33,516 nt of DNA from Alphaproteobacteria bacterium (GCA_019247845.1 JAFBAL010000036.1:1-33516), one strand, 5' to 3'. Counted from the stretch's first letter, positions 15,890 through 24,737 are shown. The notes: a model not told the origin generated them from the letters alone. Program-made: numbers and translations.

Positions 15890-16389
15890 CAGGCGATGAC
15901 GAGCAGGGTCTGGCCGAACTCCACCGGCTGGGCGTCGCTGACGCAGATCTCGGTGATCTTGCCGGAGCGCGGGGCGGCGATCGGGTTCATCGTCTTCATC
16001 GCCTCGACGATGAGCAGCGTGTCGCCTTCCTTCACGCTGTCGCCGACCTTGACGAAGGGCGGCTTGCCGGGCTCGGGCGCGACATACACCGTGCCCACCA
16101 TCGGCGATGGCACCGCGCCCGCCGGCGGGCCCTTGGGCGCGGCGGGCGCCTCGGCAGGCCCGGGCATGGCCGGCGCCGACGCCATCGGCGGCGCGGCCTG
16201 CATGATGGCGCCGCCCACCTGGCGCGACACGCGGATGCGCGCGCCGTTGTGCTCGATCTCGATCTCGGTGAGGCCGGTCTCGTTCAAGAGGGCGGCGAGC
16301 TCGCGCACGGCTTCGGCATCGACGCCGGAGCGGGACTTGTCGCCATTGCCGAAGCGGGCACCGATCGATTTCATGTTCTTGATCGCCAT
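15889..16389 (-). CDS. accB: Acetyl-CoA carboxylase biotin carboxyl carrier protein
   Basis: AccB carries biotin on a lysine (K132 in the VEAMKTMN motif) and shuttles carboxyl groups between AccC and the carboxyltransferase. The 166-residue protein has the usual layout: an N-terminal dimerisation and docking segment (residues 1-58), a Pro/Ala-rich linker (about 60-92), and the C-terminal biotinyl domain (about 95-166) beginning SPMVGTVYV. It lies between aroQ (4-base gap) and accC (1-base overlap) in one operon. The order aroQ-accB-accC is common in Alphaproteobacteria. Confidence 0.97.
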   Translation of the reverse strand: MAIKNMKSIGARFGNGDKSRSGVDAEAVRELAALLNETGLTEIEIEHNGARIRVSRQVGGAIMQAAPPMASAPAMPGPAEAPAAPKGPPAGAVPSPMVGTVYVAPEPGKPPFVKVGDSVKEGDTLLIVEAMKTMNPIAAPRSGKITEICVSDAQPVEFGQTLLVIA

Positions 16390-16393
16390 GAAG

Positions 16394-16849
16394 CTATTCC
16401 TTGAGAAGGGCCGCCAGCGCGTCGACCGCGACCGTGTAGCCGGTCGCGCCCAGCCCGCAGATCACGCCGTTCGCGGCTTTGCTGATAAAGGAGCGGTGAC
16501 GAAAAGGTTCCCGCGCATAGGGGTTCGACAGATGGACCTCGATGATGGGATGGCTGAGCGCGCGGCAGGCGTCGTAGAGCGCAACCGAAGTGTGCGTCAG
16601 CGCGCCGGCGTTGAGGATCAGTCCGCAGCCCTTGGTGCGGCATTCCTGGATCCAGTCGACGAGATCGCCCTCATGGTTCGACTGCCGGAACTCCACGGTC
16701 AAGCCGTGCTGCCTTGCGCGCGCCGCAACCTGCTTTCCGATCTCGGGCAGGGTGGTCGAGCCATAGACCTCGGGCTCACGGCTCCCCAGGAGATTGAGGT
16801 TGGGCCCGTTCAGCACATAGATCGGCAAGGGCTTGGATTTCTTGGGCAT
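16394..16849 (-). CDS. aroQ: 3-dehydroquinate dehydratase, type II
   Basis: AroQ catalyses the third step of the shikimate pathway (dehydroquinate to dehydroshikimate). The 151-residue product has the type II landmarks: NGPNLNLLGSREPEVYG with the catalytic Tyr, a Q-S-N-H-E-G loop, LNAGALTHTSVAL, and EVHLSNPYAREPFRH with the catalytic His and the flexible-loop Arg. The open frame continues far upstream, but the ATG at 16849 gives the family-length protein and only 8 extra residues before the first strand. It is the first gene of the aroQ-accB-accC operon. Its start lies 82 bases from the divergent thiSG promoter. Confidence 0.96.
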   Translation of the reverse strand: MPKKSKPLPIYVLNGPNLNLLGSREPEVYGSTTLPEIGKQVAARARQHGLTVEFRQSNHEGDLVDWIQECRTKGCGLILNAGALTHTSVALYDACRALSHPIIEVHLSNPYAREPFRHRSFISKAANGVICGLGATGYTVAVDALAALLKE

Positions 16850-16931
16850 TCCGAGGGGCGCGTTCCGGTGACCGCGGGATTCGTCCCTTATAATGGCCTC
16901 AAGGCCCCCAAGGGAACACCTCTTTGCGCGG

Positions 16932-16959
16932 TTGACTTTGGCGGCGGCAGGGGCACATT
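16932..16959 (+). promoter_or_regulatory. Promoter of the riboswitch-thiSG unit
   Basis: TTGACT at 16932-16937, a 16-base spacer and a weak CACATT -10 at 16954-16959 place the transcript start just at the 5' edge of the TPP aptamer, as expected for a riboswitch transcript. Confidence 0.5.
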
Positions 16960-16963
16960 CGGT

Positions 16964-17052
16964 CCGTCCCAGGGGTGCCCGCAAGGGCTGAGACCGCGCA
17001 TGCCGCGCGGGTCCCTTAGAACCTGATCCGGCTCGTACCGGCGTAGGGAGAG
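16964..17052 (+). promoter_or_regulatory. TPP riboswitch (THI element)
   Basis: The thi-box blocks are all present in order: AGGGGTGCCC, GGGCTGAGA, a variable hairpin (CGCGCATGCCGCGCGGG), CCCTTAGAACCTGATC, and the CGGCTCGTACCGGCGTAGGGA 3' core. P1 can form between GTCCC and GGGAG. The aptamer binds thiamin pyrophosphate and shuts off the downstream gene. The GAGGAGA Shine-Dalgarno of thiSG directly follows P1, with no room for a terminator, so control is probably at translation initiation. Confidence 0.95.
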
Positions 17053-17059
17053 GAGAGTC

Positions 17060-18067
17060 ATGGCACTGACGGTCACCATCAACGGCGAGACGCGGAATCT
17101 CTCCGGCGCGATGAACCTGCGCGAGCTCCTGGCGAGCCTCGGCATGGACCCGGCCAAGATCGCGGTCGAGCGCAATCTCGAGATCGTGCCGCGCTCGGAA
17201 TACGGCGCCGTGCAGGTGGGGGAGGGCGACCGGCTGGAGATCGTCCACTTCATCGGCGGCGGCAATGCGCCGGCCCAAACGCCCAAGGATACGCCCGTTG
17301 ACAAGCCGTTCGCGGTAGCGGGCCGCACCCTGAAGTCGCGGCTCATCATCGGCACCGGGAAGTACAAGACCTATGCCGAGAATGCCGCGGCGCTGGAGGC
17401 AAGCGGCGCGGAGATGGTGACGGTCGCGGTGAGGCGCGTGAACCTGACCGATCCCAATCAGCCCAAGCTCGTCGATTTCATCGATCCGAAGAAATATACC
17501 TACCTTCCCAATACCGCTGGCTGCTTCACCGGCGAAGACGCGGTGCGCACCTTGCGGCTGGCGCGCGAGGCGGGCGGCTGGACGCTGGTGAAGCTCGAAG
17601 TGCTCGGCGACCGCAAGACGCTCTATCCCGACATGGTCGAGACCTTGCGCGCCACCGAGCTGCTCATCAAGGAGGGCTTCCAGGTGATGGTCTATTGCAG
17701 CGACGATCCCCTGATGGCCAAGCGCCTCGAAGACCTCGGCGCGGCCGCCATCATGCCGCTCGCCGCCCCGATCGGCTCGGGGCTCGGCGTTCAGAACCCG
17801 GTCAACATCCGCATGATCATCGAAGAGGCGAAGGTGCCGGTGATCGTGGACGCCGGCGTCGGCACGGCGTCGGACGCCGCGGTCGCGATGGAGCTGGGTT
17901 GCGACGGCGTCTTGATGAACACCGCCATCGCCGAAGCCAGGGACCCGGTCATGATGGCGCGCGCGATGAAGCACGCGGTCGAGGCGGGGCGGCTCGCCTA
18001 TTTGGCCGGCCGGATGCCCAAGAAGCGCTATGCCGACCCGTCGAGCCCGCTTGCCGGCCTGATCTAG
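17060..18067 (+). CDS. thiSG: Fused sulfur carrier ThiS and thiazole synthase ThiG
   Basis: Residues 1-70 are ThiS (ubiquitin fold) ending in HFIGGG. After a linker of about 15 residues ([15 protein letters not shown]), residues 85-335 are ThiG, a TIM-barrel enzyme. ThiG landmarks are LIIGTGKY, the LVKLEVLGD strand with the Schiff-base Lys, and the [14 protein letters not shown] phosphate-binding segment. ThiG joins deoxyxylulose phosphate, dehydroglycine and sulfur from ThiS thiocarboxylate to make the thiazole of thiamin. The Gly-Gly that normally ends ThiS and is activated by ThiF is internal here, and I see no internal ATG or GTG at the junction to restart ThiG. The gene is under TPP riboswitch control. 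Its stop shares CTAG with that of the convergent DsbA gene. Confidence 0.95.
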   Translation: MALTVTINGETRNLSGAMNLRELLASLGMDPAKIAVERNLEIVPRSEYGAVQVGEGDRLEIVHFIGGGNAPAQTPKDTPVDKPFAVAGRTLKSRLIIGTGKYKTYAENAAALEASGAEMVTVAVRRVNLTDPNQPKLVDFIDPKKYTYLPNTAGCFTGEDAVRTLRLAREAGGWTLVKLEVLGDRKTLYPDMVETLRATELLIKEGFQVMVYCSDDPLMAKRLEDLGAAAIMPLAAPIGSGLGVQNPVNIRMIIEEAKVPVIVDAGVGTASDAAVAMELGCDGVLMNTAIAEARDPVMMARAMKHAVEAGRLAYLAGRMPKKRYADPSSPLAGLI

Positions 18068-18804
18068 CTTTCGGTCATCTGCTTCAGCTCGGCCTCGGTC
18101 ACTTCGCCGGAATGGACCTTGCCGTTGATGATGAAGAGCGGCGTGCCGGTCAGCCCGATGCGTTGCGCCAGCGCATGCGCGCTCGCGAGCTGCTTTGCGA
18201 TGCCGGGGTCCTTGAGGTCGGCCATCAGCCTGTTGAGATCGAGCCCGGCCTTGTTGGCGGATTCGACGGTTTCGGCGGTGCCGATGGCGCCCTTCTGCTC
18301 CATCATGGCGAAGTGGAAGGGAATGTATTTGCCGTCCTGGTGCCGCGCCGCCAAAGCCGACCGCGCCGCGGCGTTCGAGGCATCGCCGAAGATCGGCAGC
18401 TCGACGAAAGCGAATTGCGTGTCGCCTTTATGCTTCTCGTAGAATTTCTTCAGGATCGGGAAGTTGTGCCGGCAATGGGCGCAGTTGTAGTCGAAGAACT
18501 CGACCAGGGTCTTCTTCGCGTCCTTCGGTCCCGCCACATAGGCAAGCTTGGGATCCAGGAACGTCTTGATGCCCAGCTTGTCGACCTTGTCTTGGATGCC
18601 GCGCTCTTCGGCGTTGAAGGCGTCGATCTCCGCCTGGTCGCGCATCTCGTAGATGATGGACGGATGCTTGAGCAGCCAGGTGCGGAACTGCTGGTCGGAG
18701 GGCGCCGGAAAGTAGCCGAGACCCGCCGCGCCGAACATGACGCCGCTCGCCACGAGCGCGCCTATTACCCCACCGACGACGCCGGTCCCCCAATTGGATG
18801 CCAT
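18064..18804 (-). CDS. DsbA-family thiol:disulfide oxidoreductase
   Basis: The 246-residue protein has an N-terminal Gly-rich membrane anchor or signal (about residues 8-31), a helical segment (about 36-80), and a thioredoxin-fold domain with a CAHC active site (C108, C111). The conserved cis-Pro loop is [13 protein letters not shown]. It belongs to the DSBA-like group often called Com1-like or D-family, typical in Alphaproteobacteria. It acts in the periplasm, probably in disulfide formation or isomerisation, but the sequence alone does not settle the direction. It follows the M48 peptidase gene by 7 bases and is likely co-transcribed with it. Confidence 0.9.
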   Translation of the reverse strand: MASNWGTGVVGGVIGALVASGVMFGAAGLGYFPAPSDQQFRTWLLKHPSIIYEMRDQAEIDAFNAEERGIQDKVDKLGIKTFLDPKLAYVAGPKDAKKTLVEFFDYNCAHCRHNFPILKKFYEKHKGDTQFAFVELPIFGDASNAAARSALAARHQDGKYIPFHFAMMEQKGAIGTAETVESANKAGLDLNRLMADLKDPGIAKQLASAHALAQRIGLTGTPLFIINGKVHSGEVTEAELKQMTES

Positions 18805-18811
18805 GGTCCTG

Positions 18812-20179
18812 CTACCGTTCCTTCTTGAGTATGGGCGTCACGATGGCGACGATGTCGCTGGCGCGCTGCCAGTCGGCGCTGCCCTCGGGCAGCTGCTTCA
18901 TGGCGCGTTGCGCGAAGACGAGCGTGCGCGCATCGCTGGCGGCATAGTACCGCTCCGCCGTCGCGAGGTCGGCCATCGGCTCGTTGCCCAGCGCGCTGTA
19001 GCCCTTGGCCGCCTCGTACCAGGCGAAGGGATCGTCGTCGTTCTGCTGCAACGCGATCTTGAGATTGTCGACGGCGGGCTGCGCCAAGCCCTTGTTCTCG
19101 GTTGCCAGCTGGGCCGTCGCCAGCGCGACGCGCAGCTCCGGCGCATCGGGCAGAATGTCGACCGACTTCTGGTACGGCGCGATGCCTTGCTCCGGGTGGC
19201 TCATCTGCACGTAGATCTGCCCCAGCATCTCGTAGAAGTACGGGTTGTTGGGTTCTTCCTTGACCAGGCTTTCGATCTCGGCGAGCGCGAGCTTGAGCTG
19301 CGGCTGGCGCATATAGGCCATGGCGCGGGCGTAGCGCGCGGGCTTGCTCTGGTTCTTCGGCGGATAGAGGGCGAGCACATCCGGGACCGGCTTGAGATAG
19401 CCGATCACCTTGGCCTTGATCATGTCGAACTCGTGCTGCTCTTCCGGCGTGTCGGTGACGTTGGCGTAGGGGGAAGAGTCGGCCACGGTCTGGAGCGACA
19501 TGACGCGGTCGCGGTCCGCCGGATGGTCCGACGCGTATTGGTCCGGATGCGCGGTGGCGCGCGCCCTCTCGTCCGCCATCCGCTCGAAGACGTGCACCAT
19601 GCCTTCGCCGGATTGATGCGTGTCGCGCAGGTACTTCTGCCCCATCTGGTCGGCGGTGGCTTCCTGCGCGCGGCTGAACTGGTTGAACTGCGCCTGGGCC
19701 AGCGTCTGGCCGCCCATGATCAGCGCGGTGCTAGCCTGACCCGCGCCCGCAACCGCGGCGGCGATGGCCGCGGCCAGCGACAGCAGCATCGGAATGCTCG
19801 CCTTGCGGATGGCGTCGGAGCCGCGCGACAGATGGCCGCCGGCGATATGTCCGGTCTCGTGCGCCAGCACGCCCTTGAGCTCGTTGGGCGTGCGCAGCTG
19901 GATGAAGAGCCCGGCGTTGACGAAGATGTTCTGGCCCTCGGCCGCGAAGGCGTTGAGGGACTGGTCGTTGACGATATACATCTTGACCGCGTTGGGATCG
20001 AGGCCGGCCGCTTTCAGGATCGGATCCTCATACGAACGCAGCGTGCGCTCGGTCTCGGTATCTTGAAGAAGCGGGATTCCCTGCGCCGATGCGGACACCG
20101 TCGTCATGCAGATCGCCGACACGGCGCCCGCGAAAAGAGCGGCGAGACGAAGCGGCCGGATGGGGTTGCAAATCGTCAA
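18812..20179 (-). CDS. M48-family metalloprotease with C-terminal TPRs (BepA-like)
   Basis: The 455-residue protein has a signal peptide (cleavage near residue 33, SASAQG), an M48 zinc-peptidase domain with the HETGH motif and a later Glu ligand in RAQEATADQMG, and a C-terminal TPR-rich region (about residues 280-440). This layout matches BepA/YfgC-type periplasmic proteases that handle outer-membrane assembly. A hydrophobic stretch (LLSLAAAIAAAVAGAG) sits between the two zinc-site motifs. The chosen start is TTG at 20179 with AAAGGAG about 10 bases upstream, because it gives a complete signal peptide. The next gene on the same strand is the DsbA-like protein, 7 bases away. Confidence 0.88.
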   Translation of the reverse strand: MTICNPIRPLRLAALFAGAVSAICMTTVSASAQGIPLLQDTETERTLRSYEDPILKAAGLDPNAVKMYIVNDQSLNAFAAEGQNIFVNAGLFIQLRTPNELKGVLAHETGHIAGGHLSRGSDAIRKASIPMLLSLAAAIAAAVAGAGQASTALIMGGQTLAQAQFNQFSRAQEATADQMGQKYLRDTHQSGEGMVHVFERMADERARATAHPDQYASDHPADRDRVMSLQTVADSSPYANVTDTPEEQHEFDMIKAKVIGYLKPVPDVLALYPPKNQSKPARYARAMAYMRQPQLKLALAEIESLVKEEPNNPYFYEMLGQIYVQMSHPEQGIAPYQKSVDILPDAPELRVALATAQLATENKGLAQPAVDNLKIALQQNDDDPFAWYEAAKGYSALGNEPMADLATAERYYAASDARTLVFAQRAMKQLPEGSADWQRASDIVAIVTPILKKER

Positions 20180-20331
20180 GGCTTGAACTCTCCTTTGGCC
20201 CGCCGCGCTCCCGACAGGACCGTAGGAGTGCGGCGACAGTGCGTCAACGTGATGAGCCTGCGGGCTCGGTCGAAGATGGACGTTTCTTCATTCGGCCTCG
20301 GGATCAACGTCTAAGGAAAGCCTGCCGTACG

Positions 20332-21678
20332 ATGGTCAATTCGCGCCTTCTCGTCACAGCTGCGGCGGCTCTCGCGCTTTCGGCTTGCTCGCTCAATATG
20401 GGTTTCGCGCCGGAAGCGCCCAAGTCCGGCGCCTTCGTCGTCGGCGACGAGCCCTATGCGGTGAGAGCCGGCGCCGCGGTCATGGCGCAAGGCGGCAATG
20501 CCGCGGATGCGGCGGCCACCATGTATTTCGCGCTGGCGGTGACCTATCCCGTCGCGGCCGGCCTTGGCGGCGGCGGTCTCTGCCTGGTGCACGATCCCAA
20601 GCGCGGCCGTAACGAAGAATTCGTCTTCCTGGCCCGCAGCACCGCCGCCGGCGGCGCCTATGCGGTGCCGGGCAACGTCCGCGGCATCGCGCTCATGCAG
20701 ACCTCCTACGGCGTGCTTCCGTGGCAGCGCATCGTGGCGCCGGCCGAAGGGCTGGCCTCGACCGGCTTTCCCATTTCGCAAGCGCTTGCGCAGCGCCTGG
20801 CATCGGCGGAGAACGTCATCCGTCTCGATGCCGGCCTCGCGGCGGAATTCATGGACGAGGGCGGTCATGCCAAAGCCGCGGGGGCCGTCGTCGCGAACGC
20901 CGATCTCGCCGGCACGCTTTCGGAGATCCGCACGCAGGGCGCGGATGCGGTCTATACGGGCGCGCCGGCGCAGAAGATTCTCGCCTACGCGACCGCGCAA
21001 GGCGGCGCGATCGCATCGGGCGAGCTCGGCGCTTACGCGACGTCGCGCGTGCTTCCGCATGTGCTCCGCCTCGGCGACGAATACGTGTTCCTTCCGAGCG
21101 ACGAGACCGGCGCCGGGGTCTTCGCCGGCGCGCTGTTCGACGTTCTCGCACGCGCGCTCCAGACCGCCACGGGCTCGAGCAACACCGAGGCTGCGGTCGT
21201 GGTGGCCGCCAAGCAGGCGCTCGGCAGGTTCACCGTCGCCGATCTTCCGAACGATCTGGGCGCGACCGGTTTCGCCGCCACCGATGCCGGCGGCCAGGCG
21301 GTCGCCTGCGCAGTGACGATGAACGGTCCGTTCGGCTCGGGACATTCGGCGCAAGGAACCGGAGTCACGCTCGCGCGGGCGCCCTCGAGCGGTTCGGCAG
21401 GTTTGGCGGCGGCGTTCCTGACGCCCGTGCTCGCGACCGACGGCGCCGGCAATCTCTTGCTGGCCGGAGCGGGCGCGGGCGGTCCCGTCGGCACGGCCTC
21501 GATCGCCGACGCTCTGGCGCGGCTCAGCAGGGGCGAGGTCGTGACCAGGCGCGACAAGCCCGACGTTGCCGGGGCAACGGTGACCTACGACACCGTCAAT
21601 GCGATCCTGTGCCAGAGCGCCGCCTGCACGGCGCTGCCGGATGCGAACTCGTCGGGACTTGGCGTCGGCGCGCCTTAA
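20332..21678 (+). CDS. Gamma-glutamyltransferase-like lipoprotein, nucleophile apparently missing
   Basis: The 448-residue product has a lipoprotein signal with lipobox LSA-C (C19, followed by Ser, so probably outer membrane). The rest resembles gamma-glutamyltransferase: GGNAADAAATMYFALAVTYPVAAGLGGGG near residue 50, MQTSYG..PW..I, and the small-subunit block DAGGQAVACAVTMNGPFGSG. In true GGT, autocleavage exposes the first Thr of a TTHYSV motif. Here the matching stretch reads A-T-G-F-A-A (A311, T312), so the nucleophile position is Ala and the next His is Gly. It may be a pseudoenzyme or a divergent family. It is also short (GGTs are usually over 550 residues). The start at 20332 has AAGGAAAG upstream. 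It is divergent from the M48 gene and converges on rne with a 3-base gap. Confidence 0.8.
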   Translation: MVNSRLLVTAAAALALSACSLNMGFAPEAPKSGAFVVGDEPYAVRAGAAVMAQGGNAADAAATMYFALAVTYPVAAGLGGGGLCLVHDPKRGRNEEFVFLARSTAAGGAYAVPGNVRGIALMQTSYGVLPWQRIVAPAEGLASTGFPISQALAQRLASAENVIRLDAGLAAEFMDEGGHAKAAGAVVANADLAGTLSEIRTQGADAVYTGAPAQKILAYATAQGGAIASGELGAYATSRVLPHVLRLGDEYVFLPSDETGAGVFAGALFDVLARALQTATGSSNTEAAVVVAAKQALGRFTVADLPNDLGATGFAATDAGGQAVACAVTMNGPFGSGHSAQGTGVTLARAPSSGSAGLAAAFLTPVLATDGAGNLLLAGAGAGGPVGTASIADALARLSRGEVVTRRDKPDVAGATVTYDTVNAILCQSAACTALPDANSSGLGVGAP

Positions 21679-21681
21679 GCC

Positions 21682-24444
21682 TCAGCCTTCGCTTCGGAAC
21701 GTGCGCTGCCACCAGCCCTTTTTGGCAGGCCCGGCAGGCCCGGCAGGGCGTGGCTCGGGCGCCGGCTCCGCCGCCGCTTCCGCTGGCTCCGGTTCGCGCT
21801 CGTCCGCGGGCTCGGGTTCGGCCATGCGCTCCGGCTCCGGCGGCTCGACGGTGGCCGCGATCGTCTCCGGCGGATGCGAGACGGCCTGGGTCGCCTCGTT
21901 CTGGAACGACCATACGGGGGTCGACGATCCGTTCGGCGTCGCGATGGAGTCGCCGTCCTCCGGCTTTTCGATTTCGGCGTCATCGCTCCCGGAGAGCGCG
22001 CTGCCGTTGTCGCCCTGCGCCGCCGATTGTTCTCCGGAGCGGCCGCCGCGGCGTCCACGACGGCGACGGCGCTTGCGGCGCGGCTGTCCGTCCGCGGCAG
22101 GCGGCTGCCCGTCCTGCACCGGAACGAAGCCTTCTTCGGCAGCGAACTCCAGAGCGGGATCGGCGAGCTCGGCTGCGGGCTGCGCGACGGAAGGCTGCCC
22201 GACGGAAGCTTGATGGCGTTCGTGATGCGGCTGTCCCTGCGCCTGAGGTTGGCGCTCGCCATTGCCGTTGCCGCGACCGCCGCGACGGCGGCGGCGGCGC
22301 TTGGACGACGAGCCCTGCTGCTGCTGCTGCGCGGCATCGGCCTGCGGAGCCTCGGCCAGCTCTTCGCTCTCGATCTCTTCGGCTTCTTCCTCGACCTCGA
22401 CGACGTCTTCCGGCTCTTCCTCGGCCGGCGGGGGCACGAATTCGGTCTTGAACGCAGCGGCCAGCTTGGCGCTTTCCTCCGCCGTCTTCTGCACCGTGCG
22501 CTCGATCTCGAAGGTGCCGACCATCAAGCCCTCTTTGGGCTCGAAGGTGATCGACATCTGGTAGTCGTTCTCGATGCGCGCGAGTTCGCGGCGCTTCTGG
22601 TTCAGCGTATAGATCGCGACGTCCGCGGCCACGCGGACCACGACGGCGGACGCCTTGAGCTTCTGGCCTTCCTCTTCCAGGCCGCGCAGCAGGCGCAGCG
22701 CGGTGGATTCGACCGCGCGCACGATGCCCTGGCCGCCGCAATGCGGGCAGGGCACCGTCGAGCCCGCGATGACGCCGGCGCGCAGGCGCTGGCGCGACAT
22801 CTCGAGAAGGCCGAACTGGCTGATCTTGCCGATCTGCACGCGGGCGCGGTCGTTCTTGACCGCGTCGCGCATGCGCTTCTCGACGTCGCGGTCGTTGCGG
22901 CCGTCTTCCATGTCGATGAAGTCGATGACGATGAGGCCGGCAAGGTCGCGCAGGCGCAACTGGCGGCCGATCTCGTCGGCGGCCTCGAGATTGGTCTTGC
23001 GCGCGGTCTCCTCGATCGAGTGCTCGCGCGTGGCGCGGCCCGAGTTCACGTCGATGGAAACGAGCGCCTCGGTCTGGTTGATGACGATGTAGCCGCCGGA
23101 CTTGAGCGTCACCGTCGACGAGAACATCGCGTCGAGCTGCGCCTCGATGTGGTGGCGCTGGAACAGGGGGACGGGCTCGCGATAGAGCTTCACGTTCTTG
23201 GCGTGGCTCGGCATCAGCATCCGCATGAATTCTTTGGCGTTGCGGTAGCCTTCGTCGCCCTCGACGATGATCTCGCCGACGTCCTTGTTGTAGAGGTCGC
23301 GAATGGCGCGCTTGATGAGGTCACCTTCCTCGTAGACGCAGGCCGGCGCGTTCGACTGCAAGGTCAGCTCGCGGATCGCGTCCCATGTCCGCAGCAGATA
23401 TTCGTAGTCGCGCTTGATCTCGACCTTGGTGCGGCTCTCGCCGGCGGTGCGGATGATGAGGCCCATGCCTTCGGGCAGCTCGAGCGCCTGCGCCGCGGAC
23501 TTCAGGCGCTTGCGGTCGTTGGCATTGGTGATCTTGCGGGAGATGCCGCCGCCGCGCGGCGTGTTGGGCATCAGCACGCAATAGCGCCCGGCGAGCGAAA
23601 GATAGGTCGTCAGCGCCGCGCCCTTGTTGCCGCGCTCTTCCTTGACCACCTGCACCAGGATGATCTGGCGCCGCTTGATGACTTCCTGGATCTTGTAGTG
23701 GCGCTTGCGCAGGAAACGCTGAGGCGGGCGCTGTGCCTGAAGCGGCTTGGACTGCTGCGGCTGCTCGCCTTCGCCGTGTTGGGCCGGCGTTTCGGTCGCC
23801 TGCTCGGCATCGGACTCGAATTCGCCCTCGGAATGCGGATCGGCGGCGGTCGCTTCCGCCGCTTCCTGCAGCGCGGCGCTTTCGTCTTGAGGCGCGGCGT
23901 CCATGTGCTCCGCGGCATCGTCTTCCACGGGCTCCTCATGCGCGGCGTGATTGTCGAAGATGTCGTCGTCGGGCGCGCTCGCGGCCTGGACGTCGACGAT
24001 GCCTTCTTCGGCGAGGCCGTCCGGCGGCGGCTCCGTCGCGATCTCGTCCTCGGGCGCGGAAGCCTCGACCTCTTCGCTTTCGTCCTCGGCCATCTCGGGC
24101 TTGGGACCCGGCGCGATGTCGAAGGATTCGATCTCCTCGTCGGCGCGGCGGCGTGCCTCGGCTTCCTGCTCGGCGAGCAGCGCCTGACGGTCGGCGACGG
24201 GGATCTGGTAATAATCGGGGTGGATTTCCGAAAAGGCGAGGAAACCCTGGCGGTTGCCGCCATATTCGACGAAGGCCGCCTGGAGCGACGGCTCCACGCG
24301 GGTCACCTTGGCCAGGTAGATATTGCCTTTGAGCGGCCGCTTGGCGGCGGCCTCGAAGTCAAATTCCTCGACCTTCTGTCCGTCGAGTACGACGACCCGG
24401 GTCTCTTCCGGGTGGCTGGCGTCGATAAGCATGCGCTTGGGCAT
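21682..24444 (-). CDS. rne: Ribonuclease E
   Basis: This is the main endoribonuclease of mRNA decay and rRNA/tRNA processing. The 920-residue product has the N-terminal RNase H-like and S1 regions (residues 1-300), but the S1 domain is split by a very acidic insert (about residues 93-245), as is usual in Alphaproteobacteria. The catalytic DNase I-like region has the metal-binding Asp residues in VSIDVNSGR and VIDFIDM. The zinc-link CPHCGG follows at about residue 560. The C-terminal scaffold has acidic stretches, a poly-Gln run, Arg-rich RNA-binding blocks (KRRRRRRGG, RRKRRRRRGRR) and a short Trp-rich end (GWWQRTF), possibly a partner-binding site. A long leader with inverted repeats precedes it. 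Confidence 0.96.
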   Translation of the reverse strand: MPKRMLIDASHPEETRVVVLDGQKVEEFDFEAAAKRPLKGNIYLAKVTRVEPSLQAAFVEYGGNRQGFLAFSEIHPDYYQIPVADRQALLAEQEAEARRRADEEIESFDIAPGPKPEMAEDESEEVEASAPEDEIATEPPPDGLAEEGIVDVQAASAPDDDIFDNHAAHEEPVEDDAAEHMDAAPQDESAALQEAAEATAADPHSEGEFESDAEQATETPAQHGEGEQPQQSKPLQAQRPPQRFLRKRHYKIQEVIKRRQIILVQVVKEERGNKGAALTTYLSLAGRYCVLMPNTPRGGGISRKITNANDRKRLKSAAQALELPEGMGLIIRTAGESRTKVEIKRDYEYLLRTWDAIRELTLQSNAPACVYEEGDLIKRAIRDLYNKDVGEIIVEGDEGYRNAKEFMRMLMPSHAKNVKLYREPVPLFQRHHIEAQLDAMFSSTVTLKSGGYIVINQTEALVSIDVNSGRATREHSIEETARKTNLEAADEIGRQLRLRDLAGLIVIDFIDMEDGRNDRDVEKRMRDAVKNDRARVQIGKISQFGLLEMSRQRLRAGVIAGSTVPCPHCGGQGIVRAVESTALRLLRGLEEEGQKLKASAVVVRVAADVAIYTLNQKRRELARIENDYQMSITFEPKEGLMVGTFEIERTVQKTAEESAKLAAAFKTEFVPPPAEEEPEDVVEVEEEAEEIESEELAEAPQADAAQQQQQGSSSKRRRRRRGGRGNGNGERQPQAQGQPHHERHQASVGQPSVAQPAAELADPALEFAAEEGFVPVQDGQPPAADGQPRRKRRRRRGRRGGRSGEQSAAQGDNGSALSGSDDAEIEKPEDGDSIATPNGSSTPVWSFQNEATQAVSHPPETIAATVEPPEPERMAEPEPADEREPEPAEAAAEPAPEPRPAGPAGPAKKGWWQRTFRSEG

Positions 24445-24610
24445 CGAGTTCTCCGCGCGTGCCAGATCCGCCCGTCGCGCTTCGTGGCGCAGACGATGGA
24501 TGGATGGGCCGCGTTGTTGGGGACAGGGCGCGCAAAGACCTCCGCCGGGGGCTGGCCGCCGGGTCGGGGAAACATGCGCGAAGTCTGTCGGTCATTGAAA
24601 AATCGCAAGT

Positions 24611-24622
24611 CTTGCCGGCAAG
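24611..24622. repeat. Perfect 12-base palindrome in the rne leader
   Basis: CTTGCCGGCAAG is fully self-complementary and is followed at once by a second GCCGGC (24623-24628 region), so GCCGGC occurs twice with AA between. It could fold as a hairpin in RNA or serve as a protein site. Confidence 0.4.
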
Positions 24623-24701
24623 CCGGCGGTACGTCCTTTGGCCTCGGGTGGCCGGCTGTCCGTCCGATGGGCGAAAGGCCCGAAACGAAGCAGCATATGG
24701 A

Positions 24702-24737
24702 CCCCTTGTAGGGTGCCCCGCCTACAACGGCAAGGGG
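24702..24737. repeat. Compound inverted repeat upstream of rne
   Basis: CCCCTTGTAGG (24702-24712) pairs with CCTACAA (24721-24727) and, through its outer part, with CAAGGGG (24731-24737). The shared TTG lets two alternative stems form, one of seven base pairs near the loop and one of seven base pairs further out. Confidence 0.5.

Noticed and set aside
21874..24711. Long plus-strand frame opposite rne
   Set aside because: It is antisense to RNase E with all catalytic and zinc-link motifs. The Leu/Arg/Asp-rich product is the usual shadow of an acidic and Arg-rich protein.
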